Assembly: GCA_964531165.1 (NCBI GenBank)
Contig: CAZHEA010000042.1
Coordinates: 1-26,002, forward strand
DNA length: 26,002 bases
Direction of reading: 5' to 3'
Source of the DNA: SZUA-229 sp964531165
GTDB taxonomy: Bacteria; Pseudomonadota; Gammaproteobacteria; SZUA-229
Both the position numbers and the translations under genes were made by a program. This document shows positions 7,048 through 14,677 of the stretch, in pieces (position 1 is the first letter of the stretch; each line of letters starts with the position of its first letter). A model generated the notes under the pieces. That model was given only the letters and a program-made list of their open reading frames with translations. It searched no databases and was not told where the DNA came from.

Positions 7048-8976
7048 TTACCAGGGTTTGTTTTCATCTATGTTTTTTTCACGACTATACTGATATTTAA
7101 ATTTACGTCGTAATAACCCGCCCGGATCATCAGGAATTTTTTTCAGCCATTGCTGCGCCTGCTGTTGTTCTAAATCCGGCGTGGCATCGCTTAAACTCTG
7201 TTGCTGTTCGCGAGCCTGTTGCTCGGCGCGTTGTTTATCTTCGGCGCTTTGTTCGGCTTCTGCAGTTTGTTGTGCCTGATTTTTCTCATCATCAGCTTCA
7301 TCTTTTGGTTGAGCCTGAGAGGCTTTATCTTTGTCTTCATCGGCTTGTTGACTGCTATCATCAGCAGGCTGGTTTTTGTCGTTATTCTGATTGTTGTTCT
7401 GGTCATTATTTTGGGCGCTCTCAGACTGGTTTTTCTGTTGCGAATCATTTTCTGAGCTGTCACCTGATTGTTTGTCCGAGTTGCTCTGGTTATCCTGGGA
7501 ATTTTTATCATCCTGCTTCTGCTGGTCTTTATTGTCCTGTGAGTTTTCGCTGTCCTGTGGTTTTTTATCCTGTTGCTGTTTTGCCTGCTCCAGTAATTGC
7601 TTATTATATTTTGCATCTTCATGTTGCGGGTCTAGTTGCAGTGCACGCTCATAAGCCTTGATGGCGTTATCCAGATCGTTGGCTTTGGCTAACGCATTGC
7701 CGCGGTTGTAATTAGCATTGGCGGTATCGATAGTGTCTAATAGTTCGGCGGCTTTATTATAATCGCCGGCTTTATATTCAGCCGCGGCTTTCCATTGCGG
7801 ATCATTAAATAATTCTGCCGCCTGTTTTGTATCGCCCTGTTGTAATGCTCTGGCACCCTGCTGATCCTGCGTGCTCCATAAATTTGACCAGCTCCATGCA
7901 TCGCTGGTGCCGGCCTGCACCGGTTGAGGTATGGGTAAAATAAAAATCAGTAATGCAAATATTAAGCCCTTGCGAAAAGCATAGGCGGCGAAAGGTATGA
8001 TCAATAGTAATAGCCACGGACCTTCTTCGTGCCAGGTATCAGTTTTAAACTGTTTGCTGCTGGCATCGGTTTGATCTGTACTTTTGTGTTCTTTATCAAC
8101 TTTAATACCGGAGAGTAAATAGTTAATGTCCTGATCATTGGCGCTGAGTAAGCTGAATTTTCCGCCGCCGGTTAAGGCTGCGCTTTTGAGTTGGCTGATA
8201 TCCAGTTTCGGCACCACAATTGAGCCAGAGCTATCTTTTACAAAACCGCCGTTGTGGCTTGTGATCGGGGCGCCTTCTGTGGTACCAATGGCTAAAATAG
8301 ATGTTGTAATGTTTTTATCGTGCAATGCACTAATGGTTTGTTTGTCGCGGCTGTTAACGCTATCGGTAATCACCAGTATGTCGCCTTTAGACTGGCCCGC
8401 GTTGATGAAAAGTTCGAGGGCTTTATTTAAAGCAATATCCAGTCGGCTACCCTGGGCCGGCATAATATATGTTTCCAGTGCCGGCACCTGTGATGCGATG
8501 GTTTGTGCATCATCGGTTAATGGCGATACAACATAGGCTTTGGCGGCATAGGCAATAAGTGCGGTTTGCCCTTCTTTGCGCTGATTTAAAATATCATTTA
8601 TTTTAAAATGTGCGCGGCTTAACCGGCTGGGTTTAATGTCGGTGGCATCCATCGAGCGTGACAGGTCTAATAAAATAACCAGTGCCGACTGTGTTTTAAA
8701 AACCGGTTGTGGACGTTTTTCAAACGCCGGGCCGGCCAGAGCAAGAATAATAATGGCACCCAGTAAAAATAAAAATTTTATTGGTGTGTGTTTTTTCTGT
8801 TCGCTTATACCTTCTAGTAAATGTGGTAGCAGACGTTTATCAATTACCGACGCCCAGCTGCGACTTTGCAGTTGAGTGCGCGCAGCCAGCCAGACAATAA
8901 AGGCCAGTGGTAACAGAGCCAGCAGCCAGTAGGGGCGGACTAAATGTAACTGTTGAATCCAGTGCAGGCTATCCAT
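7048..8976 (-). CDS. BatB-BatC fusion: VWA domain plus TPR protein
   Basis: A 642-residue inner-membrane protein that combines what are two genes in Bacteroides. Two hydrophobic segments (about 14-31 and 66-83) precede a von Willebrand A domain (about 95-290) with an intact metal-binding motif DLSRS (Asp104, Ser106, Ser108). A third membrane region spans 320-354. Residues 375-465 hold TPR-like helices including NRGNALAKANDLDNAIKAYE. Residues 467-596 are an extreme Gln/Asn/Asp/Ser/Lys low-complexity stretch, and the basic tail contains LLRRKFKYQYSREK. The start ATG overlaps the end of batA by 8 nt (ATGGATAG), implying coupled translation. The VWA domain is expected to face the cytoplasm and bind partners, perhaps MoxR; the TPR part is a candidate scaffold. 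Fused forms occur in other proteobacteria. Confidence 0.92.
   Translation of the reverse strand: MDSLHWIQQLHLVRPYWLLALLPLAFIVWLAARTQLQSRSWASVIDKRLLPHLLEGISEQKKHTPIKFLFLLGAIIILALAGPAFEKRPQPVFKTQSALVILLDLSRSMDATDIKPSRLSRAHFKINDILNQRKEGQTALIAYAAKAYVVSPLTDDAQTIASQVPALETYIMPAQGSRLDIALNKALELFINAGQSKGDILVITDSVNSRDKQTISALHDKNITTSILAIGTTEGAPITSHNGGFVKDSSGSIVVPKLDISQLKSAALTGGGKFSLLSANDQDINYLLSGIKVDKEHKSTDQTDASSKQFKTDTWHEEGPWLLLLIIPFAAYAFRKGLIFALLIFILPIPQPVQAGTSDAWSWSNLWSTQDQQGARALQQGDTKQAAELFNDPQWKAAAEYKAGDYNKAAELLDTIDTANANYNRGNALAKANDLDNAIKAYERALQLDPQHEDAKYNKQLLEQAKQQQDKKPQDSENSQDNKDQQKQDDKNSQDNQSNSDKQSGDSSENDSQQKNQSESAQNNDQNNNQNNDKNQPADDSSQQADEDKDKASQAQPKDEADDEKNQAQQTAEAEQSAEDKQRAEQQAREQQQSLSDATPDLEQQQAQQWLKKIPDDPGGLLRRKFKYQYSREKNIDENKPW
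7189..7578 (-). repeat. Low-complexity Q/N/D/S/K coding tract
   Basis: This tract encodes residues 467-596 of the BatB-BatC fusion. It is almost entirely Gln, Asn, Asp, Ser, Lys, Glu and Ala, with no hydrophobic core, and is predicted to be disordered. The skewed composition opens long frames on the opposite strand that are artefacts. Repeated CAG/CAA/AAT/GAT codons make it a likely site of length variation between strains. Confidence 0.8.
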
Positions 8977-10045
8977 TTGAATCAGTCCGCCTGTGATTTT
9001 GTTGTGTGTTGCTTGGCGATTTTGAAAATAATCCGAACAGTGTTTGAAATAATTGTGTCAGTGTCGGCAAAATCGCAATCCAGAATGCGATGAATAATGC
9101 GATGCTCAGGGGCCACATATAAAGTGCCTGCACCGGGCGAAAACTCTGACTTTCCTGCTCTACTGGTTCGAGTTCATCAATCAATGTGTAAATTTTATTG
9201 AGTTCAGCGGTATTATGGGCACGAAAATATTTGCCGCCGGTAATGACGGCAATTTCATTTAAGGTTTTCTCATCAATCTCATTATTCTTGACGGTCTGTT
9301 TAAAAAACAAACCACCGACTTCCCGTGATGCCGCGCCAATGCCAATAGTATAAATTTTTAAATTCTGTTTGGCGGCCAGTTCGGCGGCTTTTAATGGCGG
9401 CACTTCACCGGCGGTGTTGGCTCCGTCAGTGAGTAATATTAATACCTGTTTTTCAGCGCTTTTGCCGTTAAGGCGTTTAATCGCTAAACCAATGGCATCG
9501 CCGATGGCGGTCATTTTGCCGGCGATGCCAATCAGTGATTCCTGCAACATGATATTGACAGTTTTTGTATCAAAGGTGAGAGGTGTCTGTAAGTAAGCCT
9601 GCTGACCAAATAAAATTAAACCAATACGATCGCCTTCGCGACGTTTAATAAACTCACCGGCAACCAGTTTTACCGCCTGCAGGCGATTAATGGTCTGGCC
9701 GTTAATTTCGAAATCTTTGGCCTGCATGCTGCCGGATAAGTCAACAGCCATCATTAAATCGCGGCCACTCACCGGAATGTCTACGCGCTCCCCAAGCCAT
9801 TGTGGGCGAGCCGCTGCCATTATTAGAAGCATCCAGGCGAGGCCGGCTAAAAGCGCCAGCCATTTATCTTTATGAATGAAGCGGCTGTTATGTGGAACCT
9901 GATTAAAGTCTTCTAAAAAGGGTACGTGCAGAGGCACGTCCTGATTTTTATCAGATGCAGGCAGTGCAAATCGTAAGAGTAGTGGCAGCGGTAATAAAAT
10001 AAAAACCCAAGGCCATACAAACTGTAAACTGGCTACTGAAATCAC
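8969..10045 (-). CDS. batA: BatA-like VWA-domain membrane protein
   Basis: A 358-residue inner-membrane protein. It has an N-terminal hydrophobic segment (about 8-29), a second one (about 62-79), a von Willebrand A domain from about 94 to 290 with a full metal-binding motif DLSGS (Asp102, Ser104, Ser106) and a later LLTDGANT strand-loop, and a C-terminal membrane segment (about 308-330). This matches BatA/Aer-type proteins that pair with MoxR ATPases. The start is GTG, with GGGG about 9 nt upstream; the GTGA overlap with the stop of the DUF4381 gene gives 4 shared nucleotides. At its 3' end it overlaps the BatB-BatC fusion by 8 nt. Two VWA membrane proteins in one operon suggest a heteromeric complex. 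Confidence 0.93.
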   Translation of the reverse strand: MISVASLQFVWPWVFILLPLPLLLRFALPASDKNQDVPLHVPFLEDFNQVPHNSRFIHKDKWLALLAGLAWMLLIMAAARPQWLGERVDIPVSGRDLMMAVDLSGSMQAKDFEINGQTINRLQAVKLVAGEFIKRREGDRIGLILFGQQAYLQTPLTFDTKTVNIMLQESLIGIAGKMTAIGDAIGLAIKRLNGKSAEKQVLILLTDGANTAGEVPPLKAAELAAKQNLKIYTIGIGAASREVGGLFFKQTVKNNEIDEKTLNEIAVITGGKYFRAHNTAELNKIYTLIDELEPVEQESQSFRPVQALYMWPLSIALFIAFWIAILPTLTQLFQTLFGLFSKSPSNTQQNHRRTDSNG

Positions 10046-10563
10046 GGTTTTGCCCCGCTAGCATCTACAGCTTTCGGTAAAGACTTTATCCATTGTTCGC
10101 ACAGCTGTAATAATTCATCAGTTTGAAGTTGACTGTCTTTCATATACGGGGCTTTTTGCAGAAGTTCTGCGGTTTCATGGTTGAATATTGTTTCTGAGCT
10201 CAGCTGATTTAACTGCTTAACCCATTGTTTGCCGGTTAGACTGGCAATGTTTTCACGGGGCAGGTAGCTTAATGCGATGCGCCGCAATAGCGCCGAAATG
10301 GCGCGCACACATTCAATTGAATTATTCTTATATTGCAACTTAATATTATTCAGTTCATTAAGTGCTATTTTTTTGTACGCGGGTTTCCTATGATGTTTTC
10401 TATATTGTAAAAAAGCATAGATAGCCGATGCGCATAAAATAATAACGATGGGCAGCAGCCACCAGCCAATGGCCAGTGGCCACCAGCTGATAGCATCGGG
10501 AAGATGAATATCACGCAGTGGAATGTTTCCAGAGGCGGCGTTATTTGCTGGCATTGGGTTCAT
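10042..10563 (-). CDS. DUF4381 domain membrane protein
   Basis: A 173-residue protein with one strong membrane segment (about 28-49, in WWLLPIVIILCASAIYAFL) preceded by PDAISWWPLAIGWW, the signature start of DUF4381. The rest is a helical, basic cytoplasmic domain. DUF4381 proteins occur almost only between DUF58 and VWA genes in moxR operons, and their biochemical role is unknown; a membrane adaptor in the MoxR-VWA complex is my inference. It overlaps the DUF58 gene by 4 nt (ATGA) and batA by 4 nt (GTGA). Confidence 0.88.
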   Translation of the reverse strand: MNPMPANNAASGNIPLRDIHLPDAISWWPLAIGWWLLPIVIILCASAIYAFLQYRKHHRKPAYKKIALNELNNIKLQYKNNSIECVRAISALLRRIALSYLPRENIASLTGKQWVKQLNQLSSETIFNHETAELLQKAPYMKDSQLQTDELLQLCEQWIKSLPKAVDASGAKP

Positions 10564-11501
10564 TTTCTTTTTACACCTATGCCGAGCTTTTGCTGCAGAG
10601 TTGTGAGTGTTTCATCTGCAGTCGAAATGCTTAAAAAATGCATGCCCATTTTTCGGCAGGTATTTTGCAGCTGCACTTGTTGATCTAAAAAACGTTGCTG
10701 ATAATTTGTACGCTGTTTTTTATTGTAGGTATTTAAATTAAGCTCGGTTTCACCGTTACTGATTTTATAATTTCCGGCGGGGGGCAGCTGTTGTTCTAAC
10801 GGATCATAAATAGAAATTAAAATAACATCCGCGTTTCGACTAAGGCGGGAAATTTGTGACCAGCTTAAATCGTCCATATTACGAAAATCACTAATTAAAA
10901 AAATTAGCGAGCCGGGCTTGCTGACACGTTGTAAGCGAGCGAGAGAATCGGCTGCACTTTTGATATGCTGGTCGCCATCAGTGTTACTGTCCCAGGCCGG
11001 ATGTTGTGCCAGTTGTTTAATAAAATGCAGACTGGCGGATTTGCCTCGTGCAGGGCGTAACTCAATGTGCGACGTTTCAGAAAAAATCAGCCCGCCGAGT
11101 CGATCGCCGTGATGCGCTGTGCTCCATGCCAGTAATGCCGAAATTTTTGCGGCCAGTACAGATTTAAAATGTTGCTGGGTGCCGAAGAACATGGGGCGGC
11201 GATAATCTACCCATAATAATACCGGGCGCTCGCGCTCTTCTCGAAATATTTTCGAGTGTGCTTTGCCGGTGCGAGCGGTAACTCTCCAGTCCATGGCGCG
11301 AATATCATCACCGGGCTGATAAGGGCGAGACTCATCAAACTCCATGCCCCGGCCTTTGAAGGTGGATAAATACTGGCCATTAAACTGTGCACGAATGCTC
11401 GATGAATGCAGGGGAAGCTGGCGCGCATCGCGGTTTAAACCAATCAGTGTCGATTGTTTGATGCGTGCAATATCATCTGCCTGTGTTGCCTGAGCGTTCA
11501 T
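10560..11501 (-). CDS. DUF58 domain protein of the moxR operon
   Basis: A 313-residue soluble protein. The DUF58 core lies at about 50-100: GRGMEFDESRPYQPGDDIR, AMDWRVTARTG, then KIFREERERPVLLWVD. The domain is a VWA-like fold, but the metal-binding DxSxS position reads DYRRP (Asp99 onward), so classical metal-dependent ligand binding is probably absent. DUF58 proteins are regular partners of MoxR AAA+ ATPases and may present substrates or partners to them, which is inference from context. Its start overlaps the moxR stop by one base (TAATG) and its end overlaps DUF4381 by four, consistent with co-translation. Confidence 0.92.
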   Translation of the reverse strand: MNAQATQADDIARIKQSTLIGLNRDARQLPLHSSSIRAQFNGQYLSTFKGRGMEFDESRPYQPGDDIRAMDWRVTARTGKAHSKIFREERERPVLLWVDYRRPMFFGTQQHFKSVLAAKISALLAWSTAHHGDRLGGLIFSETSHIELRPARGKSASLHFIKQLAQHPAWDSNTDGDQHIKSAADSLARLQRVSKPGSLIFLISDFRNMDDLSWSQISRLSRNADVILISIYDPLEQQLPPAGNYKISNGETELNLNTYNKKQRTNYQQRFLDQQVQLQNTCRKMGMHFLSISTADETLTTLQQKLGIGVKRK

Positions 11502-12469
11502 TACGGAACCGCTATACGGGCGATTAGCTCATTAATAAAGTGGTCTTTGCTAATGCCTTCTGCCTCGGCTTCAAAGCTTAAAATAATGCGATGGCGCAGC
11601 ACATCGTGGGCAACCGCCTGAATATCTTCCGGGCCGACATAATCGCGGTTATCCAGCCAGGCGTGGGCACGGGCGCAACGGTCAAGTGCCATCGAGGCAC
11701 GCGGTGATGCACCGTACTCTAGCCACTCGGCGAGTTTGCTATCGTATTTTCCGGGGTCGCGGGTGGCCAGCACCAGCTGTAGCAAATAATTTTCCAGCTC
11801 ATCTGACATATAAATGTCGAGGGTTTCATTGCGCGCTTCAAACAGGCTTTGTTGTGACACGATGGTGTCAGGCTTAGCTGGCTCACTCAAACCCTGGCGC
11901 GCTTCGTTACGTGTCAGGTGTAATATTTCCCGCTCGGTTTCGGCGTCAGGATAATCGACAAATACATGCATTAAAAATCGATCGAGCTGGGCTTCGGGTA
12001 ACGGGTAGGTACCTTCCTGTTCCAGCGGGTTCTGGGTCGCCATTACTAGAAATAGTTCGGGTAATGGGTAGGTGACAGAGCCTACCGTAATTTGTCTTTC
12101 CGCCATGGCTTCGAGTAATGCCGACTGTACTTTTGCTGGAGAGCGGTTAATTTCATCGGCTAAAATCAGGTTATGAAACAATGGGCCTTTCTGAAATTGA
12201 AATGATGAATCCTGTGGGCGGTAGATTTCGGTGCCGGTTAAATCTGCAGGTAATAAGTCCGGGGTGAACTGCACCCGGTGAAACTCTGCATCGACGCCTT
12301 CACTTAATACTTTAATGGCACGGGTTTTGGCTAACCCGGGGGCACCTTCAACTAACAGGTGGCCATCGGCCAAAAGCGCTATAATGAGCCGGTCAACAAG
12401 GCTGGGTTGCCCAAGAATTTGCTGGCCGATATACTCTCTGAGTTGTGAAATTGCAGTGTGTTGCGACAA
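11501..12469 (-). CDS. MoxR-family AAA+ ATPase
   Basis: First gene of the moxR-bat operon. It encodes an AAA+ ATPase with Walker A GAPGLAKT (42-49), Walker B LILADE (101-106), the MoxR signature NRSPAKVQSALLEAMAE and an ATQNPLEQEGTYPLPEAQLD sensor region. MoxR ATPases act as chaperones that mature or assemble protein complexes together with VWA partners. I place the start at TTG 12469: GGAG lies 6 nt upstream, and the 322-residue product starts where family members usually do. The frame continues to an ATG at 12526, but that start has no ribosome binding site and adds 19 atypical hydrophobic residues. The gene diverges from the acyltransferase gene at 12584. Confidence 0.93.
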   Translation of the reverse strand: MSQHTAISQLREYIGQQILGQPSLVDRLIIALLADGHLLVEGAPGLAKTRAIKVLSEGVDAEFHRVQFTPDLLPADLTGTEIYRPQDSSFQFQKGPLFHNLILADEINRSPAKVQSALLEAMAERQITVGSVTYPLPELFLVMATQNPLEQEGTYPLPEAQLDRFLMHVFVDYPDAETEREILHLTRNEARQGLSEPAKPDTIVSQQSLFEARNETLDIYMSDELENYLLQLVLATRDPGKYDSKLAEWLEYGASPRASMALDRCARAHAWLDNRDYVGPEDIQAVAHDVLRHRIILSFEAEAEGISKDHFINELIARIAVP

Positions 12470-12583
12470 GGTTGTCTCCAATAAGCCGATCAGTAACGTA
12501 ATTTTTTTGTGGGCAAATTTTATCATTTACACACAATTAATAAAGACCATCTATTTAAATAAAAGTTTAACCCGAACTAAAAT

Positions 12584-13141
12584 ATGAAATTAATTAGTCG
12601 AGCAATATTGAAAATATTGGGGTGGCAGCTGGATTTACAACAGCCACAGGTCAAAAAATATGTATTAATTGGCTATCCTCACACCAGTAACTGGGATTTC
12701 ATCTTCGGAATGCTGGCAAAATCAGCAATGGACATGCCGTTAAACTGGGTGGCCAAGCACAGCATGTTCCGGGGACCGTTGCGTCCGCTGTTTATTGCCA
12801 TGGGAGGGGTGCCGCTCGATCGGCATAATACATCCGGCTTTATACAGAAAAATATTGAGTTATTTGCCAGTCGTGAACAGTTTGTTTTGGGGCTGATGCC
12901 GGAGGGAACCCGTTCTAAAACCCGCGGATTTAAAACCGGTTTTTATCATATAGCGCATGGTGCTGATGTGCCGGTTGCACTGGCTTATCTGGATTATAAA
13001 AATAAAAAGATAGGGGTGGGCAAGGTGCTACAAACCAGTGGGGACATTGATAAAGACTTTTTAATAATAAAATCGTTTTATCAGAATGTCACCGGTTATA
13101 ACCCGCAGAATCAGAGCGAGCCAGTAATCTATAAAAAATGA
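12584..13141 (+). CDS. PlsC-like 1-acylglycerol-3-phosphate acyltransferase family protein
   Basis: A compact 185-residue glycerolipid acyltransferase-fold protein. The catalytic HX4D motif is H33-TSNW-D38 in YPHTSNWDF, and the acceptor-binding motif is MPEGTRS (106-111). The protein is shorter than typical PlsC (about 240 residues) and has no clear transmembrane anchor, so it is probably a peripheral inner-membrane enzyme. It could transfer an acyl chain to lysophosphatidate or to another lipid; the substrate is not readable from sequence. The start ATG has no strong ribosome binding site. Divergent from moxR, with no lipid genes nearby. Positions 13142-13337 show no clear gene or riboswitch. 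Confidence 0.88.
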   Translation: MKLISRAILKILGWQLDLQQPQVKKYVLIGYPHTSNWDFIFGMLAKSAMDMPLNWVAKHSMFRGPLRPLFIAMGGVPLDRHNTSGFIQKNIELFASREQFVLGLMPEGTRSKTRGFKTGFYHIAHGADVPVALAYLDYKNKKIGVGKVLQTSGDIDKDFLIIKSFYQNVTGYNPQNQSEPVIYKK

Positions 13142-13337
13142 AACAGTCAATCGCATTATTGTACGGGTCATATAGTTGTTAATTGTTGTATTGCGTCATA
13201 TGTATTTATGATTATGTTTAATAATAATGGGATATGTTTTTAGTATTGAATAACAGGTTGTCAACGCCGATATACCAGGTCTATTGAAAACTATAATAAT
13301 GTGTAAAATTAATACAGGTAATAACGGGAATGAAAAT

Positions 13338-14231
13338 GTGAAGATAAAAATTATATCTTTAATTGTTTTAATGCTTATTGTTAACAGCGCATATTGTGAA
13401 ATCACAGTAACAGATGACAGTGGTAGTGAGTTGATATTGGCTAAACCGGTAACCCGTATTATTAGTCTGGCACCGCATATTACAGAGCTTCTTTATGCAG
13501 CGGGTGCAGGTGAGCAAATATTGGGAACGGTGAGTTATAGTGATTATCCGCCGGCGGCCAAAAATATTCCTGTTATTGGTAGTTATGTCAAAGTTGATTA
13601 TGAAAAGGTTCTGGCTCTACAGCCAGACGTTGTTATTTATTGGAAAAGCGGTAATCCGCAAAGTATGATTGACGGCATTCGAAAGCTTGATTTAAAGTTA
13701 TTCAATAGTGAACCGGATGATTTTGAAGATATCGCGCTATCAATAAAAGCGCTAGGCCGGTTAATGGGTACAGAGGCCGTGGCAGATAAGCGGGCACAAC
13801 AGTATCTGCGGCGTCTGGAAAAGTTGCGAAAAAAATATGCCGATAAGAATAACAAAAAAGTCCGGGTGTTTTATCAGGTATGGAACCGGCCACTAATGAC
13901 CATTAATAAACAGCATCTGGTGAATGATATTATTGAGTTTTGTGGTGGTGTAAATGTCTTTGGTGAGCTAGATACTATTGCTCCTACTGTGGATATGGAA
14001 AGTGTGATGCAAAAAAATCCGGATGTAATTATTACAGGCATGGCAAAGGGTCGGGAACTGTGGCTTGATGAGTGGCAAAAATGGCAGACCATAAGCGCAG
14101 TAAAAAGTAATAGTGTGTATGCGATAGACGCGGGGTTAATCGTCAGGCAGACCCCGCGCATTGTTGATGGAACGCAAAAAATGTGTGAAATGTTACAGGA
14201 TTATAGAGATAAAATCGGCGCTAATGAATAG
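13338..14231 (+). CDS. btuF: BtuF-like periplasmic cobalamin-binding protein
   Basis: Substrate-binding protein of the B12 ABC importer, about 297 residues, class III periplasmic binding fold. After a signal peptide (KIKIISLIVLMLIVNSAYC) the mature protein shows RIISLAPHITELLYAAGAG, then VSYSDYPPAAKNIP, closely resembling the E. coli BtuF SYSDYPP region, then DYEKVLALQPDVVIYW. The Glu in DYEKV occupies the place of the BtuF glutamate that docks on BtuC. The second lobe holds NRPLMTINKQHLVNDIIEFCGG. I choose GTG 13338, with GGGA about 8 nt upstream, because it puts the signal peptide at the very N-terminus; the frame opens at TTG 13284 with an ATG at 13299. No riboswitch precedes it. Its partners BtuC and BtuD are encoded about 3.7 kb away on the other strand. 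Confidence 0.92.
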   Translation: MKIKIISLIVLMLIVNSAYCEITVTDDSGSELILAKPVTRIISLAPHITELLYAAGAGEQILGTVSYSDYPPAAKNIPVIGSYVKVDYEKVLALQPDVVIYWKSGNPQSMIDGIRKLDLKLFNSEPDDFEDIALSIKALGRLMGTEAVADKRAQQYLRRLEKLRKKYADKNNKKVRVFYQVWNRPLMTINKQHLVNDIIEFCGGVNVFGELDTIAPTVDMESVMQKNPDVIITGMAKGRELWLDEWQKWQTISAVKSNSVYAIDAGLIVRQTPRIVDGTQKMCEMLQDYRDKIGANE

Positions 14232-14314
14232 TGAAGAAGTACCGGGTCAGCCTGTTCTGGCAAACTTAAAACAAGGCCCGGTAACCAGTGATTTATGCTA
14301 TCAGACCAAATGAA

Positions 14315-14343
14315 TTGTTATTCCAAAAGGCTTAGGGTATAGT
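14315..14343 (+). promoter_or_regulatory. Sigma-70 type promoter of the btuB riboswitch transcript
   Basis: A -35 box TTGTTA (14315-14320) and a -10 box TATAGT (14338-14343) are separated by exactly 17 bases. The predicted start near 14350 coincides with the first pairing strand of the cobalamin riboswitch (14352), so the leader would begin almost directly with the aptamer. Confidence 0.65.
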
Positions 14344-14350
14344 CGCCCCA

Positions 14351-14565
14351 GTTTCAGGTCCTGAGCAATCGGGATAATAGGGAAGTCAGTGATTTAAGTC
14401 TGAATTATATTCAGAGTATAGAAATCTGACACTGCCCCCGCAACGGTAATTGAGAAAGAATGAATCAGGATTATCGCGCCATAGTCGCGTTATTTCCAGT
14501 CACTGCTATTTAGCGGGAAGACGATTCGTTTTGATACATCATAAGTCCGGAGACCTGCCTGAAAT
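14351..14565 (+). promoter_or_regulatory. Cobalamin (AdoCbl) riboswitch aptamer
   Basis: A full cobalamin aptamer is readable. The closing helix P1 pairs TTTCAGG (14352-14358) with CCTGAAA (14558-14564). Conserved core segments follow in order: AATAGGGAAG, GACACTGCCCCCGCAACGGT, CCAGTCACTG, GCGGGAAGACGA and the B12 box AGTCCGGAGACCTGCC (14544-14559). It precedes the btuB receptor gene, so high intracellular cobalamin should switch off receptor synthesis and probably that of the lipoprotein behind it. I cannot tell adenosyl- from methyl-/aquocobalamin preference, though the size with peripheral helices fits the large AdoCbl class. Confidence 0.95.
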
Positions 14566-14589
14566 ATTTTTACCAGATGCTGCGGTGGG

Positions 14590-14624
14590 CGGTTAGGGAA
14601 AGTCTATTGCCTGTCCGGTTTTTT
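14590..14624 (+). terminator. Probable intrinsic terminator, riboswitch expression platform
   Basis: CGGTTAGG (14590-14597) pairs with CCTGTCCG (14610-14617), with one T-T mismatch and one wobble pair, followed one base later by six T (14619-14624). Lying between the aptamer and the receptor start, it is a plausible transcription-termination platform for the cobalamin riboswitch. The stem is imperfect, and control at translation initiation is the alternative. Confidence 0.55.
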
Positions 14625-14677
14625 CGACTTTATTCTAATTATCTACCGTCAATATTTTGCTTTTTTATATTAACGGT

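Noticed and set aside
7201..7661. Three long open frames on the plus strand
   Set aside because: They lie opposite the Q/N/D-rich tract of the BatB-BatC fusion; their Leu/Phe/Cys-rich products are by-products of its skewed codons.
13284..13337. Longer BtuF reading frame starting at TTG or ATG
   Set aside because: The extra residues are polar and would precede the signal peptide; GTG 13338 has a ribosome binding site and puts the signal peptide first.
14241..14282. ACCGGG/CCCGGT inverted repeat after btuF as a terminator
   Set aside because: The stem is 6 bp with a 30-base loop and has no T-run.
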